Assembly (NCBI GenBank): GCA_934667575.1
Contig: CAKUME010000061.1
Span: 1 to 6,737 of the forward strand
Direction: 5' to 3'
Length of the DNA stretch: 6,737 bases
Origin: an uncultured Eubacteriales bacterium
GTDB lineage: Bacteria > Bacillota > Clostridia > Oscillospirales > Acutalibacteraceae
Part shown: piece by piece, positions 1 through 6,612 of the stretch
How the letters are laid out: each line of letters begins with the position of its first letter
How positions within the stretch are numbered: position 1 is the first letter of the stretch
Made by a program: the position numbers and the translations under genes
The notes under the pieces: model-generated
What the model was told of the DNA's origin: nothing
What the model saw: only the letters and a program-made list of their open reading frames with translations
Database searches by the model: none

Positions 1-485
1 CCTGCATGGTCGATATGGCCAAGTTCTTCCTTGAGTTCACGGTGGACGAATCCTGCGGCAAATGCACGCCCTGCCGAATCGGCACGCGCCGGCTGCTCGA
101 GCTGCTCGATAAGATCACCCGCGGCAACGGCACCATGGAGGACCTCACCCGGCTCGAAAATTTGTGCCAATACATCAAGGCCAACTCGCTCTGCGGCCTC
201 GGCCAAACCGCACCGAACCCGGTGCTCGCCACGCTCAAATTCTTCCGCGAAGAATATGTGGCGCATGTGACCGAAAAGCGATGTCCGGCAGGCGTTTGCA
301 AGCATCTGCTGTCCTATTCGATCGACCCGGCCAAGTGCAAGGGCTGCACCAAGTGCGCCCGCAACTGCCCGGTGGGCGCGATCAGCGGCGCGGTGAAGCA
401 AACGCACACGATCGACCAAAGCAAGTGCATTAAGTGCGGCGCGTGCATCAGCAACTGCAACTTCCACGCGATTGCAAAGAAATAA
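1..485 (+). CDS. NuoF-like hydrogenase flavoprotein subunit (HndC/HydB type), 3' part
   Basis: This is the C-terminal part of the NADH-binding, FMN- and FeS-carrying subunit of an NAD-linked [FeFe]-hydrogenase. It passes electrons between NAD(H) and the catalytic subunit in the cytoplasm. The reading frame is open at the left edge (first full codon at 3), so the ATG at 6 is internal and the FMN/NADH domains lie outside the window. The visible NuoF C-terminal domain has the N3-type [4Fe-4S] ligands as C-x2-C-x2-C (codons at 54, 63, 72) plus a fourth Cys in SLCGLG (codon 192). It is followed by two ferredoxin-type C-x2-C-x2-C-x3-C motifs (Cys codons at 336, 345, 354, 366 and 426, 435, 444, 456). 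A fused C-terminal 2[4Fe-4S] domain is typical of HydB/HndC subunits and absent from plain complex I NuoF. It lies 17 bases upstream of the catalytic subunit gene, so the two form one operon. A formate dehydrogenase beta subunit would look similar, but the next gene makes hydrogenase the better call. Confidence 0.93.
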   Translation, partial: CMVDMAKFFLEFTVDESCGKCTPCRIGTRRLLELLDKITRGNGTMEDLTRLENLCQYIKANSLCGLGQTAPNPVLATLKFFREEYVAHVTEKRCPAGVCKHLLSYSIDPAKCKGCTKCARNCPVGAISGAVKQTHTIDQSKCIKCGACISNCNFHAIAKK

Positions 486-486
486 G

Positions 487-493
487 AGAGGAG
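487..493 (+). promoter_or_regulatory. Ribosome binding site of the hydrogenase gene
   Basis: AGAGGAG lies 9 bases before the ATG at 503, directly after the stop codon of the preceding subunit gene. It fixes the start over the longer open frame that begins at 434 inside that gene. Confidence 0.8.
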
Positions 494-502
494 TGCGCAA
501 AC

Positions 503-2242
503 ATGGACATGATCAACTGCAAAGTCAATGGGATCGCTGTGAGCGTACCCAAGGGTTCCACCATTCTGGAAGCCGCCCGGGCAGCTGGAGTGGAAATTCC
601 CACTCTCTGCTTTATGAAAGAGAAAAATGAGATCGGCGCGTGCCGCATCTGTGTGGTAGAGGCCACCGGTGCGCGCGGATTGGTGACGGCGTGCGTTTAT
701 CCGGCCGCCGAAGGCATGGAAATTCGCACCAACACCCAAAAGGTGCAGCAGGCGCGCAAAACCACGCTGGAGCTGATGCTTTCTACCCACGAGAAAAAAT
801 GCCTTTCCTGCCTGCGTTCCACCAACTGCGAGCTGCAAAAGCTCTGCCGGGAATACGGTGTGGACGAAACGGCGTTCGAGGGCTATAAGCCGCACTACGA
901 GATTGACACCAGCACGCCGCATCTGGTGCGCGACAATAACAAGTGCATTCTTTGCCGCCGCTGCGTGGCCGCCTGCGCCGAGCAGTATGTGTCGGTGATC
1001 GGCGCCAACAACCGCGGCATCGACACTATGATCGGCTGTGCGTTTGACCGCAAGCTCAGCGAGGTGCCCTGCATTTCCTGCGGTCAGTGCACCGTGGTAT
1101 GTCCCACCGGCGCGCTCACCGAGCACGACGACACCGGCCGCGTGTGGGATGCGCTTGCCGATCCGAGCAAAACGGTGATTGTGCAAACGGCCCCCGCCGT
1201 GCGCGCCACGCTCGGCGAATGCTTTGGCATGCCGGTTGGCACCAATGTGGAAGGCAAAATGGTCGCTGCGCTGCGCCGTTTGGGCTTCGACAAGGTGTTC
1301 GATACCGATTTTGCGGCCGACCTCACCATTGTGGAGGAGGCCACCGAGCTGGTGGAGCGGGTGAAAACCGGCGGCGTGCTGCCAATGATTACCTCCTGCT
1401 CTCCGGGCTGGATTAAGTTCTGCGAATATTACTATCCGGATATGCTCAATCACCTGTCTACCTGCAAATCGCCGCAGCAAATGGGCGGCGCGGTCATTAA
1501 GACCTACTATGCGCAAAAGATGGGCATCGATCCCAAGGACATCGTTTCCGTTTCGGTGATGCCCTGCACCGCGAAAAAATTTGAAGTGGGTCGCGATAAT
1601 GAAAGCGCAGCGGGCGTGCCGGATGTGGACATTGCAATTACCACGCGTGAGCTGGGCCGCATGATCGAGCGCGCGGGGCTCAAATTCACTGCGCTGCCGG
1701 ACGAAGAATTTGACGCGCCGCTGGGCGACGATACCGGCGCGGCCGTCATCTTCGGCGCAACGGGCGGCGTGATGGAAGCTGCGCTGCGCACGGCCAACGA
1801 CTGGCTCAGCGGCAAAGAGAACGCCAACGTGGAATACCACGCGGTGCGCGGCACCGATGGGCTGAAGCAGGCGGAAGCGCAGCTGGGCGATCTCAAGGTC
1901 AAGGTGGCGGTGGCAAGCGGCGCGGCCGCGGCCAAAACCGTGATGGAGCGGCTGAAGGCGGGCAACCCCGACGGCTGGACGTTCATCGAGATCATGGGCT
2001 GCCCGGGTGGCTGCGTGAACGGCGGCGGTCAGCCGATTCAGCCGCAGTATGTGCGCGACACCGTGGACCTCAAGGCCGTGCGCGCCCAGGCGCTCTACGA
2101 TCAAGACGCATCCATGACGCTGCGCAAGTCGCATGAATCGCCGGTGGTCAAAAAGCTTTACGAAGAATTCTTCGACGGCGTTGGCGGCCCCAAGGCGCAC
2201 CATATTCTGCACACCTCCTATGTGGCGCGCCGCAAATACTAA
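503..2242 (+). CDS. hydA: [FeFe]-hydrogenase catalytic subunit, HndD/HydA type
   Basis: This is a cytoplasmic iron-only hydrogenase that interconverts H2 with protons and electrons. Beside an HndC/HydB subunit it is probably the catalytic part of an NAD(P)-linked, possibly electron-bifurcating complex. The start at 503 is chosen because AGAGGAG (487-493) lies 9 bases upstream. The frame stays open further upstream, but that part overlaps the previous gene. The 579 aa product matches HndD or CpI length. Domains in order are: a plant-type [2Fe-2S] domain (C36, C47, C50, C64); a His-Cys [4Fe-4S] site (H96, C100, C103, C109); two [4Fe-4S] sites (C148/151/154/158 and C190/193/196/200); and the H-domain with L1 TSCSPGW (297-303), L2 MPCTAKKFE (353-361) and L3 EIMGCPGGC (496-504). 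The C-terminal small-subunit-like segment ends near HHILHTSY. Proton-path residues equivalent to CpI C299, E279, E282, R286 and S319 are all present. The oddity is Ser300 where the usual motif TSCCPGW has Cys, an expected ligand of the H-cluster cubane. Confidence 0.95.
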   Translation: MDMINCKVNGIAVSVPKGSTILEAARAAGVEIPTLCFMKEKNEIGACRICVVEATGARGLVTACVYPAAEGMEIRTNTQKVQQARKTTLELMLSTHEKKCLSCLRSTNCELQKLCREYGVDETAFEGYKPHYEIDTSTPHLVRDNNKCILCRRCVAACAEQYVSVIGANNRGIDTMIGCAFDRKLSEVPCISCGQCTVVCPTGALTEHDDTGRVWDALADPSKTVIVQTAPAVRATLGECFGMPVGTNVEGKMVAALRRLGFDKVFDTDFAADLTIVEEATELVERVKTGGVLPMITSCSPGWIKFCEYYYPDMLNHLSTCKSPQQMGGAVIKTYYAQKMGIDPKDIVSVSVMPCTAKKFEVGRDNESAAGVPDVDIAITTRELGRMIERAGLKFTALPDEEFDAPLGDDTGAAVIFGATGGVMEAALRTANDWLSGKENANVEYHAVRGTDGLKQAEAQLGDLKVKVAVASGAAAAKTVMERLKAGNPDGWTFIEIMGCPGGCVNGGGQPIQPQYVRDTVDLKAVRAQALYDQDASMTLRKSHESPVVKKLYEEFFDGVGGPKAHHILHTSYVARRKY

Positions 2243-2262
2243 AGGCATTCCGAAAATGCAAT

Positions 2263-2335
2263 AAAAAGTCCCCGCCGGTGCGATTGGACGCCTCGTTCCT
2301 CCAACGAGTCCAAAACCCCGGCGGGGACGCTTTTT
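2263..2335. terminator. Bidirectional intrinsic terminator between converging genes
   Basis: An 11-bp perfect GC-rich stem pairs GTCCCCGCCGG (2268-2278) with CCGGCGGGGAC (2318-2328). Inside it a second stem pairs TTGGAC (2284-2289) with GTCCAA (2308-2313) and TCGTT (2293-2297) with AACGA (2303-2307), leaving a CCTCC loop and a 3-base bulge. TTTTT at 2331-2335 follows on the plus strand, and AAAAA at 2263-2267 gives a U-run on the minus strand. It lies 20 bases after the hydrogenase stop and 37 bases after the AraC stop, so it can end both transcripts. The stacked inner stem makes it larger than a simple terminator. Confidence 0.9.
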
Positions 2336-2372
2336 GTGCGCCGACTTTTCAAGCGGTTCGGCGCCGCCGCAG

Positions 2373-3257
2373 TCATTTCGCAGGATCGTCCGAATGCGCG
2401 GCCGAATGTGCGCCGCGAAATGCGCTGGGCGAGCAGCCGATGCAGCGGCGAAAATACTGCGAAAAATAATTGGTATCCGCAAACCCGGTTTGCGCTGCAA
2501 CCTCCGAAACCGGCCGATCGTCCGACAACAGCAGCGCGGTAGCGCGCTGAATACGCAGCCGGAGCAGATAGCGGTGCAGCGGCAGTCCCGTTTGATCGCG
2601 CACCAGCTGATTGACATAGTTTGGGTGATAATGAAAATGCGCCGCAATCGATCGATTGGTCAGCGCTTCGGTAAAATGCGCCGCAATATAATCCAAAATA
2701 TCCTGATGCTTGGTTGCGGCGCGGGGCTGCGCCAGCTGTCGCCCGCGCCGGTAAAGCAGATTCAGGCTGATCGTCATCAGCGCATGCAGCTGGCTTGCGT
2801 AAAGCCATTCGGAGCGGCTGTATTCGCGCTGCATCGCGTCCAGCACCGGCATCAGCTCGAACATGCCGCGTATCGCCCAAAACCCGTCCGAGAGCACGCC
2901 GTCCCGAAAGCGCACGCACTCCATTCGGCGCTCCGGCAAAAAAACGCGCGGATCGATCATGGGGAGCGGAAGCGGATGGGCGGTGGCGGCATCCGAAAAA
3001 AAGTCAAAGTTGATCGAAACCAACTGCGCCGTGGGCTGCTGCGGAATATGATAGGGCACGCCGGAGCAGATTAGCAGGGCATCTCCCTTTTGCAGCCGGT
3101 GCACGGTGCTGCGCACACAAATTGCCGCCCGATCGCTCTGAACAAAAAACAGCCGATGGTCGTAGGCCATCCATTCCGGCTGCCGCTGCACCCGAATCGG
3201 CCCCGCAAACCGCACGAACGGCCGAATTTCCGAAAAATCGCAAAGTCTGGTTTCCAT
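2373..3257 (-). CDS. AraC-family transcriptional regulator
   Basis: This 294 aa protein has the usual two-part AraC layout. Residues about 10-110 look like a cupin-type ligand-binding domain (QKGDALLICSGVPYHI is typical of its strand pattern). Residues about 183-282 form the double helix-turn-helix DNA-binding domain, with the second-HTH signature SEVAAQTGFADTNYFSQYFRR followed by GCSPSAFR in the family position. The start at 3257 is supported by AGGGGAGG 11 bases upstream. An earlier in-frame ATG pair overlaps the promoter's -10 box and has no ribosome binding site. The gene is transcribed divergently from the Gfo/Idh and TIM-barrel genes, and AraC proteins with cupin domains commonly sense sugars. 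It probably activates that operon in response to a sugar or glycoside and may control itself. The ligand cannot be read from the sequence. Confidence 0.93.
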   Translation of the reverse strand: METRLCDFSEIRPFVRFAGPIRVQRQPEWMAYDHRLFFVQSDRAAICVRSTVHRLQKGDALLICSGVPYHIPQQPTAQLVSINFDFFSDAATAHPLPLPMIDPRVFLPERRMECVRFRDGVLSDGFWAIRGMFELMPVLDAMQREYSRSEWLYASQLHALMTISLNLLYRRGRQLAQPRAATKHQDILDYIAAHFTEALTNRSIAAHFHYHPNYVNQLVRDQTGLPLHRYLLRLRIQRATALLLSDDRPVSEVAAQTGFADTNYFSQYFRRCIGCSPSAFRGAHSAAHSDDPAK

Positions 3258-3268
3258 CGCCGACTGAA

Positions 3269-3276
3269 CCTCCCCT
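3269..3276 (-). promoter_or_regulatory. Ribosome binding site of the AraC gene
   Basis: On the minus strand AGGGGAGG precedes the ATG at 3257 by 11 bases. It decides the start in favour of the 294-residue form. Confidence 0.7.
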
Positions 3277-3294
3277 GCAGAAAATCTTTTTTTC

Positions 3295-3323
3295 ATCATA
3301 ACACACGATGGAGGAGATTGCAA
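3295..3323 (-). promoter_or_regulatory. Sigma-A-type promoter of the AraC gene
   Basis: Read on the minus strand, TTGCAA (3318-3323) and TATGAT (3295-3300) are separated by exactly 17 bases. Transcription should start near 3287, about 30 bases before the chosen start codon. The -35 box matches consensus at four of six positions and the -10 box at five of six, so basal expression of the regulator is likely. Confidence 0.65.
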
Positions 3324-3341
3324 GCACACGCGTACAGATCG

Positions 3342-3363
3342 TGCAAATAATCTTTATTTTGCA
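3342..3363. promoter_or_regulatory. Inverted repeat, candidate operator in the divergent control region
   Basis: TGCAAATAA (3342-3350) is mirrored by TTATTTTGCA (3354-3363) across a 3-base centre, with one extra T in the right arm. Its centre lies roughly 65-70 bases upstream of both predicted transcription starts, a position suited to a regulator shared by the divergent genes. Another TGCAA lies at 3319-3323 within the AraC -35 box. That the AraC protein binds here is inference; its family often uses direct repeats. Confidence 0.4.
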
Positions 3364-3406
3364 ATGGCCTCCCTGCATTTTCCCACTGTTCCGCCGGCGT
3401 GCACCG

Positions 3407-3415
3407 TGCTATACT
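3407..3415 (+). promoter_or_regulatory. Extended -10 promoter of the Gfo/Idh operon
   Basis: TGC-TATACT gives an extended -10 element (TGn at 3407-3409, -10 box 3410-3415). The -35 position near 3387-3392 reads TGTTCC, a poor match. A good -10 with a weak -35 fits a promoter that needs an activator, such as the divergent AraC protein. The predicted start near 3421 leaves an untranslated leader of about 35-40 bases. Confidence 0.5.
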
Positions 3416-3450
3416 GATAGCAAATTCTGCCTCACCACGCGGAAAACAAC

Positions 3451-3455
3451 GGAGG
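3451..3455 (+). promoter_or_regulatory. GGAGG ribosome binding site with ambiguous target
   Basis: GGAGG abuts ATGATG (3456-3461), which is in frame with the Gfo/Idh gene but very close. It is 10 bases before an out-of-frame ATG at 3466 that opens a 17-codon reading frame ending at 3519. Which start it serves is not settled by the sequence. Confidence 0.55.
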
Positions 3456-3458
3456 ATG

Positions 3459-4721
3459 ATGGAATATGGAAACAGCCTTCGGTTTCAGCCGCAATACTTT
3501 CCAGAGCAATCTGAAATGACAAAGGACGATTACATGATCGGCTGCGGCGACTTTGCGCGATGCTTTGTGCCGCTGTTCAAAGCGCATCCTTATGTGAAAA
3601 AGATGTATGTGTGCGACGTGGTTTCGGCGCGCGCATGGGAATATTCCAAAACGTTCGGCGTCGAAATTGCCGAAAGCTTGGAGTGGGTGCTCAAAAACCC
3701 GGAAATTCACGCGGTGGCCTTCTTCACCCAGCGACACACGCACGGCCCGCTGGCGGTGGAAGCGCTGCGCCATGGCAAGCATGTTTACTCCGCCGTGCCC
3801 ATGGCCAGCGAGGTGGAGCATTGCCACGAGATCGTGGAGCTGGTTCAAAAAACCGGACTGACCTACATGATGGGCGAGACCTGCTGGTTCTACCCGAGCG
3901 CCATGTTCTGCCGCGGGCTGCTGCAAAGCGGCAAGCTGGGCAAATTCGTATACGCCGAGTCGCAGTACCACCACGACATCAGCCATTTTCCGGCGAATTT
4001 TCTGGCAGATATGAAATCGGCCGGGGTGCCGCCGTTTTTCTATCCCACGCATTCCACCGCGATGGTGCTTTCTGCGGCGGGAAGCTATGTAAAAAAGGTG
4101 ACGGCGTTTGGCTACCGCGATTCTGAGCCGGATCATTACTACGAAAAAGGCGTAAATATGTGGGATAATATCTTCTCCAACGAATTCTCCCTGATGGAGC
4201 TGGCCAATGGCGGCGTGGCACGGGTGAACGAATGCCGCCGCATCGGATATAAAGCGCCCAGTTCATATGTGTCGGCGTTCTACGGCACCGAGGGCGCCTA
4301 TCAGTTTCACAGCACGCAGCACCTGGTCACATATAAACGCCCCGCGCCAGAAAATATCGCGATGGAAGATGTGAGCGACATGGTCAATCCGATGGAGATG
4401 GCGAAGCACCGGGGCGAAGCCGGGTTTATGCAGCGGGTGGCAAACCATGCCTATCAATGGGATTCTTTTGCACCGGTGCAGGAGGAAGAACGCCGGAAGC
4501 TGCCGGTTGAATTCATCGGCCTGCCGAACGGCCACATGGCGTCGCACCAATTTTTGATCCACGACTTCTGCACGGCGGCCTACGCCGGAAAAACGCCGAT
4601 TCGCAATCATGCATGGGATGCGGCGCGATTCACCATTCCCGGTTTAACGGCACATGTTTCGGCGCTGCGCGGCGGTGAAGTGATGCATGTGTTCGACTGT
4701 GGCGACCCGATTTTGAAATAA
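3459..4721 (+). CDS. Gfo/Idh/MocA-fold NAD(P)-dependent protein lacking the EKP lysine, GH109-like motifs
   Basis: This roughly 420 aa protein has an N-terminal Rossmann domain (GCGDFA, residues 28-33) and a Gfo/Idh C-terminal alpha/beta domain, and is probably cytoplasmic. The usual catalytic EKP motif is replaced by A112-V113-P114, so the canonical lysine is missing. It carries QYHHD (Y170) and YPTH (H198). From memory these resemble the Tyr and His motifs of GH109-type NAD-dependent glycosidases, which also have VP instead of KP. A redox-assisted glycosidase or lyase role is therefore more likely than simple sugar dehydrogenation; the substrate is unknown. The start is uncertain: GGAGG (3451-3455) is only 3 bases from the ATG at 3459, and ATGs at 3456, 3516 and 3534 are also in frame. 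The early segment before residue 20 (RFQPQYFPEQ) reads like real protein, which favours 3459. It is first in an operon with the TIM-barrel gene 38 bases downstream. Confidence 0.85.
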   Translation: MEYGNSLRFQPQYFPEQSEMTKDDYMIGCGDFARCFVPLFKAHPYVKKMYVCDVVSARAWEYSKTFGVEIAESLEWVLKNPEIHAVAFFTQRHTHGPLAVEALRHGKHVYSAVPMASEVEHCHEIVELVQKTGLTYMMGETCWFYPSAMFCRGLLQSGKLGKFVYAESQYHHDISHFPANFLADMKSAGVPPFFYPTHSTAMVLSAAGSYVKKVTAFGYRDSEPDHYYEKGVNMWDNIFSNEFSLMELANGGVARVNECRRIGYKAPSSYVSAFYGTEGAYQFHSTQHLVTYKRPAPENIAMEDVSDMVNPMEMAKHRGEAGFMQRVANHAYQWDSFAPVQEEERRKLPVEFIGLPNGHMASHQFLIHDFCTAAYAGKTPIRNHAWDAARFTIPGLTAHVSALRGGEVMHVFDCGDPILK

Positions 4722-4746
4722 AAAACCGAAAACGGTACGGAAAAGT

Positions 4747-4751
4747 GAGGA
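4747..4751 (+). promoter_or_regulatory. Ribosome binding site of the TIM-barrel gene
   Basis: GAGGA lies 8 bases before the ATG at 4760. It supports this start over an in-frame GTG at 4745 that overlaps the site itself. Confidence 0.7.
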
Positions 4752-4759
4752 ATAAAGAA

Positions 4760-6526
4760 ATGTCCGAATACGAAGCGCTCGTGATTTGCCAAAACGGAAA
4801 AACCGTGCGGCTGCCCATGACGCCGGAGCAATGCTCCGATCACCTCCGGCTGACACTGCCGCGCGCGGTGGTTCCGGCCGACTTCAAAGAAATTCGCCTG
4901 CTCCCGGAGCGGTTCCGCGCCCACGCAGGCGACGATGGCTACTATGTTGCACCGCTGCTGGATGCAGCCAGTCGGCTGGTGCGTTTTCGCGCGCGCCCCG
5001 ATGTGTCGGAATGCCGCATGACCGCCGCATTCATGCCCATTTGCGGAAAAAAGAGCGGCGGCATCGCCGAGCTGATGGTACTCGATGGCATGGCGCTTGA
5101 CATAAACTTTTTCTGCGCGGTGCAAAACGGCGTGTATGACTATTACCCGGTGATTGATCGCGGAGAGCCGAAGTACTGGACGGACTCGGATTTATACGAA
5201 GATATCTCGCTCGACTTGTTCACGCTGACCGGCGCCGACGCCGATTACAACGGCATGGCGCGCTGCTACCGGGCGTTTCAGCTGGCACACGGTCGTTGCC
5301 GCCCGCTTGTCGAAAAGGCGAAGGAGCGCCCGCTGCTCGATGAACTGGCGCGTGGGCCGGAAATTCGCATTCGCATGGCATGGAAGCCCGCGCCGTCGCC
5401 GGTGCCGGAGCAAACGCATTGCAATGAACCGCCCATGCATGTGGCCTGCACCTTTGCGCAGGTGGAAACCCTGATCGATGCACTGAAGCGGCAGGGGGTG
5501 GCGCACGCAGAAATTTGCCTGGTGGGCTGGAATGTGCGCGGACACGACGGACGTTACCCCGAGATTTTCCCGGTGGAGCCGGCGCTTGGCGGAGAGACGG
5601 CGCTGCGCCATTTGATTCTATATGCGCAGCAGGCAGGCTATCGCATCGTCGGCCATACGAACAGCACCGACTGCTATTCCGTTGCCGACGGCTGGACGCC
5701 GGATTGGACGATGAAAAATCCAGACGGCACGCCGCAAAAGAATGCTTTTTGGAGCGGCGGCCAGATGTATAATCTGGCGGCATGCTATGCCGAGCAGTTT
5801 GCCGCGCGCGATCTGCCGCAGGTGCGGGCGCTCGGCTTTTGCGGCGCGCATTATATCGATGTGATTTCCACCGTTCCGCCGCGGCGGGATTACGACCCGA
5901 ACCATCCGTGCACGCGCCGTCAGTGTGCCCAAGCATGGAACCGCATTCTGGCGCAGGGAACCGCGCAGTTTGGCGGCATTGCGTCGGAAAGCGGGTATGA
6001 CTTTGCCGCAGGCGTGCTGGATTTTGGCCTTTATACCTACTTTGGGCTGGGTCAGCCGCAGTCGGCGCTGGGCGACGAGATCATTCCGCTCCATCCGCTT
6101 GTTTATCATGGCATCATGCTGTATAATCCCGGCACCGTTACCGTGAATTACCCGATCAAGGATGCGCAGTCGCAGCTGCGGTTCTATGAATACGGCGGCC
6201 GCCCGGCCATTTACTTCTATTCCCGATTTATGACCACCACCAACTGGATGGGCGATGCGGATTTTCGCATGGATACGCCGGACGACACACAACACAGTGC
6301 CGAGAAAATTGCCGCCATGCTGCGTGAATATGCCCCATTTGCGTCGCTGCAATATGTATTTATGGAGCGGCATGAGCGCGTGGGAGAGCAGGTGTCGTGC
6401 GTGACCTATTCCGACGGCACCCGGCTGGCATTCAATTTCGCAGCCGATCCCGCGACCGTGGACGGGCAGCGCGTTCCGGCGCAGAGCTGGGCGCTGCTGC
6501 ACGCGGGCGGCGCGTGGGGAAAATGA
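4760..6526 (+). CDS. Cytoplasmic TIM-barrel glycosidase-like protein (GH129/DUF5696-like)
   Basis: This 588 aa protein has no signal peptide or membrane segment, so it acts inside the cell. Residues 1 to about 200 look like a beta-rich domain. Residues about 220-460 look like a TIM barrel, with GWNVRGHDGRYP (256-267) followed by PALGGE, a pattern I associate with DUF5696 and GH129/GH101-type alpha-N-acetylgalactosaminidases. A beta-rich C-terminal domain follows. Candidate catalytic residues are D367 in YIDVIS (nucleophile) and E410 in ASESG (acid/base). Their 43-residue spacing is the same as I recall for the GH129 enzyme NagBb. Retaining glycoside hydrolysis is therefore plausible, but family membership was recognised by eye and the substrate is inferred. 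It is cotranscribed with the Gfo/Idh gene, with no terminator in the 38-base gap, and is probably controlled by the divergent AraC regulator. The sugar-binding partner or transporter is not in the window. Confidence 0.8.
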   Translation: MSEYEALVICQNGKTVRLPMTPEQCSDHLRLTLPRAVVPADFKEIRLLPERFRAHAGDDGYYVAPLLDAASRLVRFRARPDVSECRMTAAFMPICGKKSGGIAELMVLDGMALDINFFCAVQNGVYDYYPVIDRGEPKYWTDSDLYEDISLDLFTLTGADADYNGMARCYRAFQLAHGRCRPLVEKAKERPLLDELARGPEIRIRMAWKPAPSPVPEQTHCNEPPMHVACTFAQVETLIDALKRQGVAHAEICLVGWNVRGHDGRYPEIFPVEPALGGETALRHLILYAQQAGYRIVGHTNSTDCYSVADGWTPDWTMKNPDGTPQKNAFWSGGQMYNLAACYAEQFAARDLPQVRALGFCGAHYIDVISTVPPRRDYDPNHPCTRRQCAQAWNRILAQGTAQFGGIASESGYDFAAGVLDFGLYTYFGLGQPQSALGDEIIPLHPLVYHGIMLYNPGTVTVNYPIKDAQSQLRFYEYGGRPAIYFYSRFMTTTNWMGDADFRMDTPDDTQHSAEKIAAMLREYAPFASLQYVFMERHERVGEQVSCVTYSDGTRLAFNFAADPATVDGQRVPAQSWALLHAGGAWGK

Positions 6527-6612
6527 CGCGCCGTCGGTTGGATGCGGGCGTGTTTTCGTCTGTGTCCGGCGATGTATTTTTTATACGAACATGATTCGTC
6601 GATCGAACGAAA

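Noticed and set aside
314..2647. 777-codon open frame on the minus strand opposite the hydrogenase gene
   Set aside because: It mirrors a high-GC coding frame, is rich in Arg/His/Ala, has no recognisable domain and crosses both the terminator and the end of the AraC gene. The plus-strand frame encodes a complete, motif-rich hydrogenase.
2334..3074. 246-codon plus-strand frame opposite the AraC gene
   Set aside because: It starts inside the terminator, shows no domain, and the opposite strand encodes a clear AraC HTH protein.
3258..3329. Longer AraC start (up to 24 extra residues)
   Set aside because: The upstream ATGs overlap the -10 box of the predicted promoter and lack a ribosome binding site, whereas the ATG at 3257 has AGGGGAGG.
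3399..3458. Gfo/Idh start at the ATG at 3399
   Set aside because: This ATG lies upstream of the TATACT promoter element, and the added residues do not look like part of the fold.
4725..4736. ACCG-AAAA-CGGT hairpin between the Gfo/Idh and TIM-barrel genes
   Set aside because: It has only four base pairs and no T-run, too weak to terminate; the two genes are treated as one operon.
6582..6612. Small inverted repeats (ACGAA/TTCGT, TCGATCGA) before the right-hand terminator
   Set aside because: They are short and imperfect, and no function can be assigned beyond possible extension of the terminator structure.
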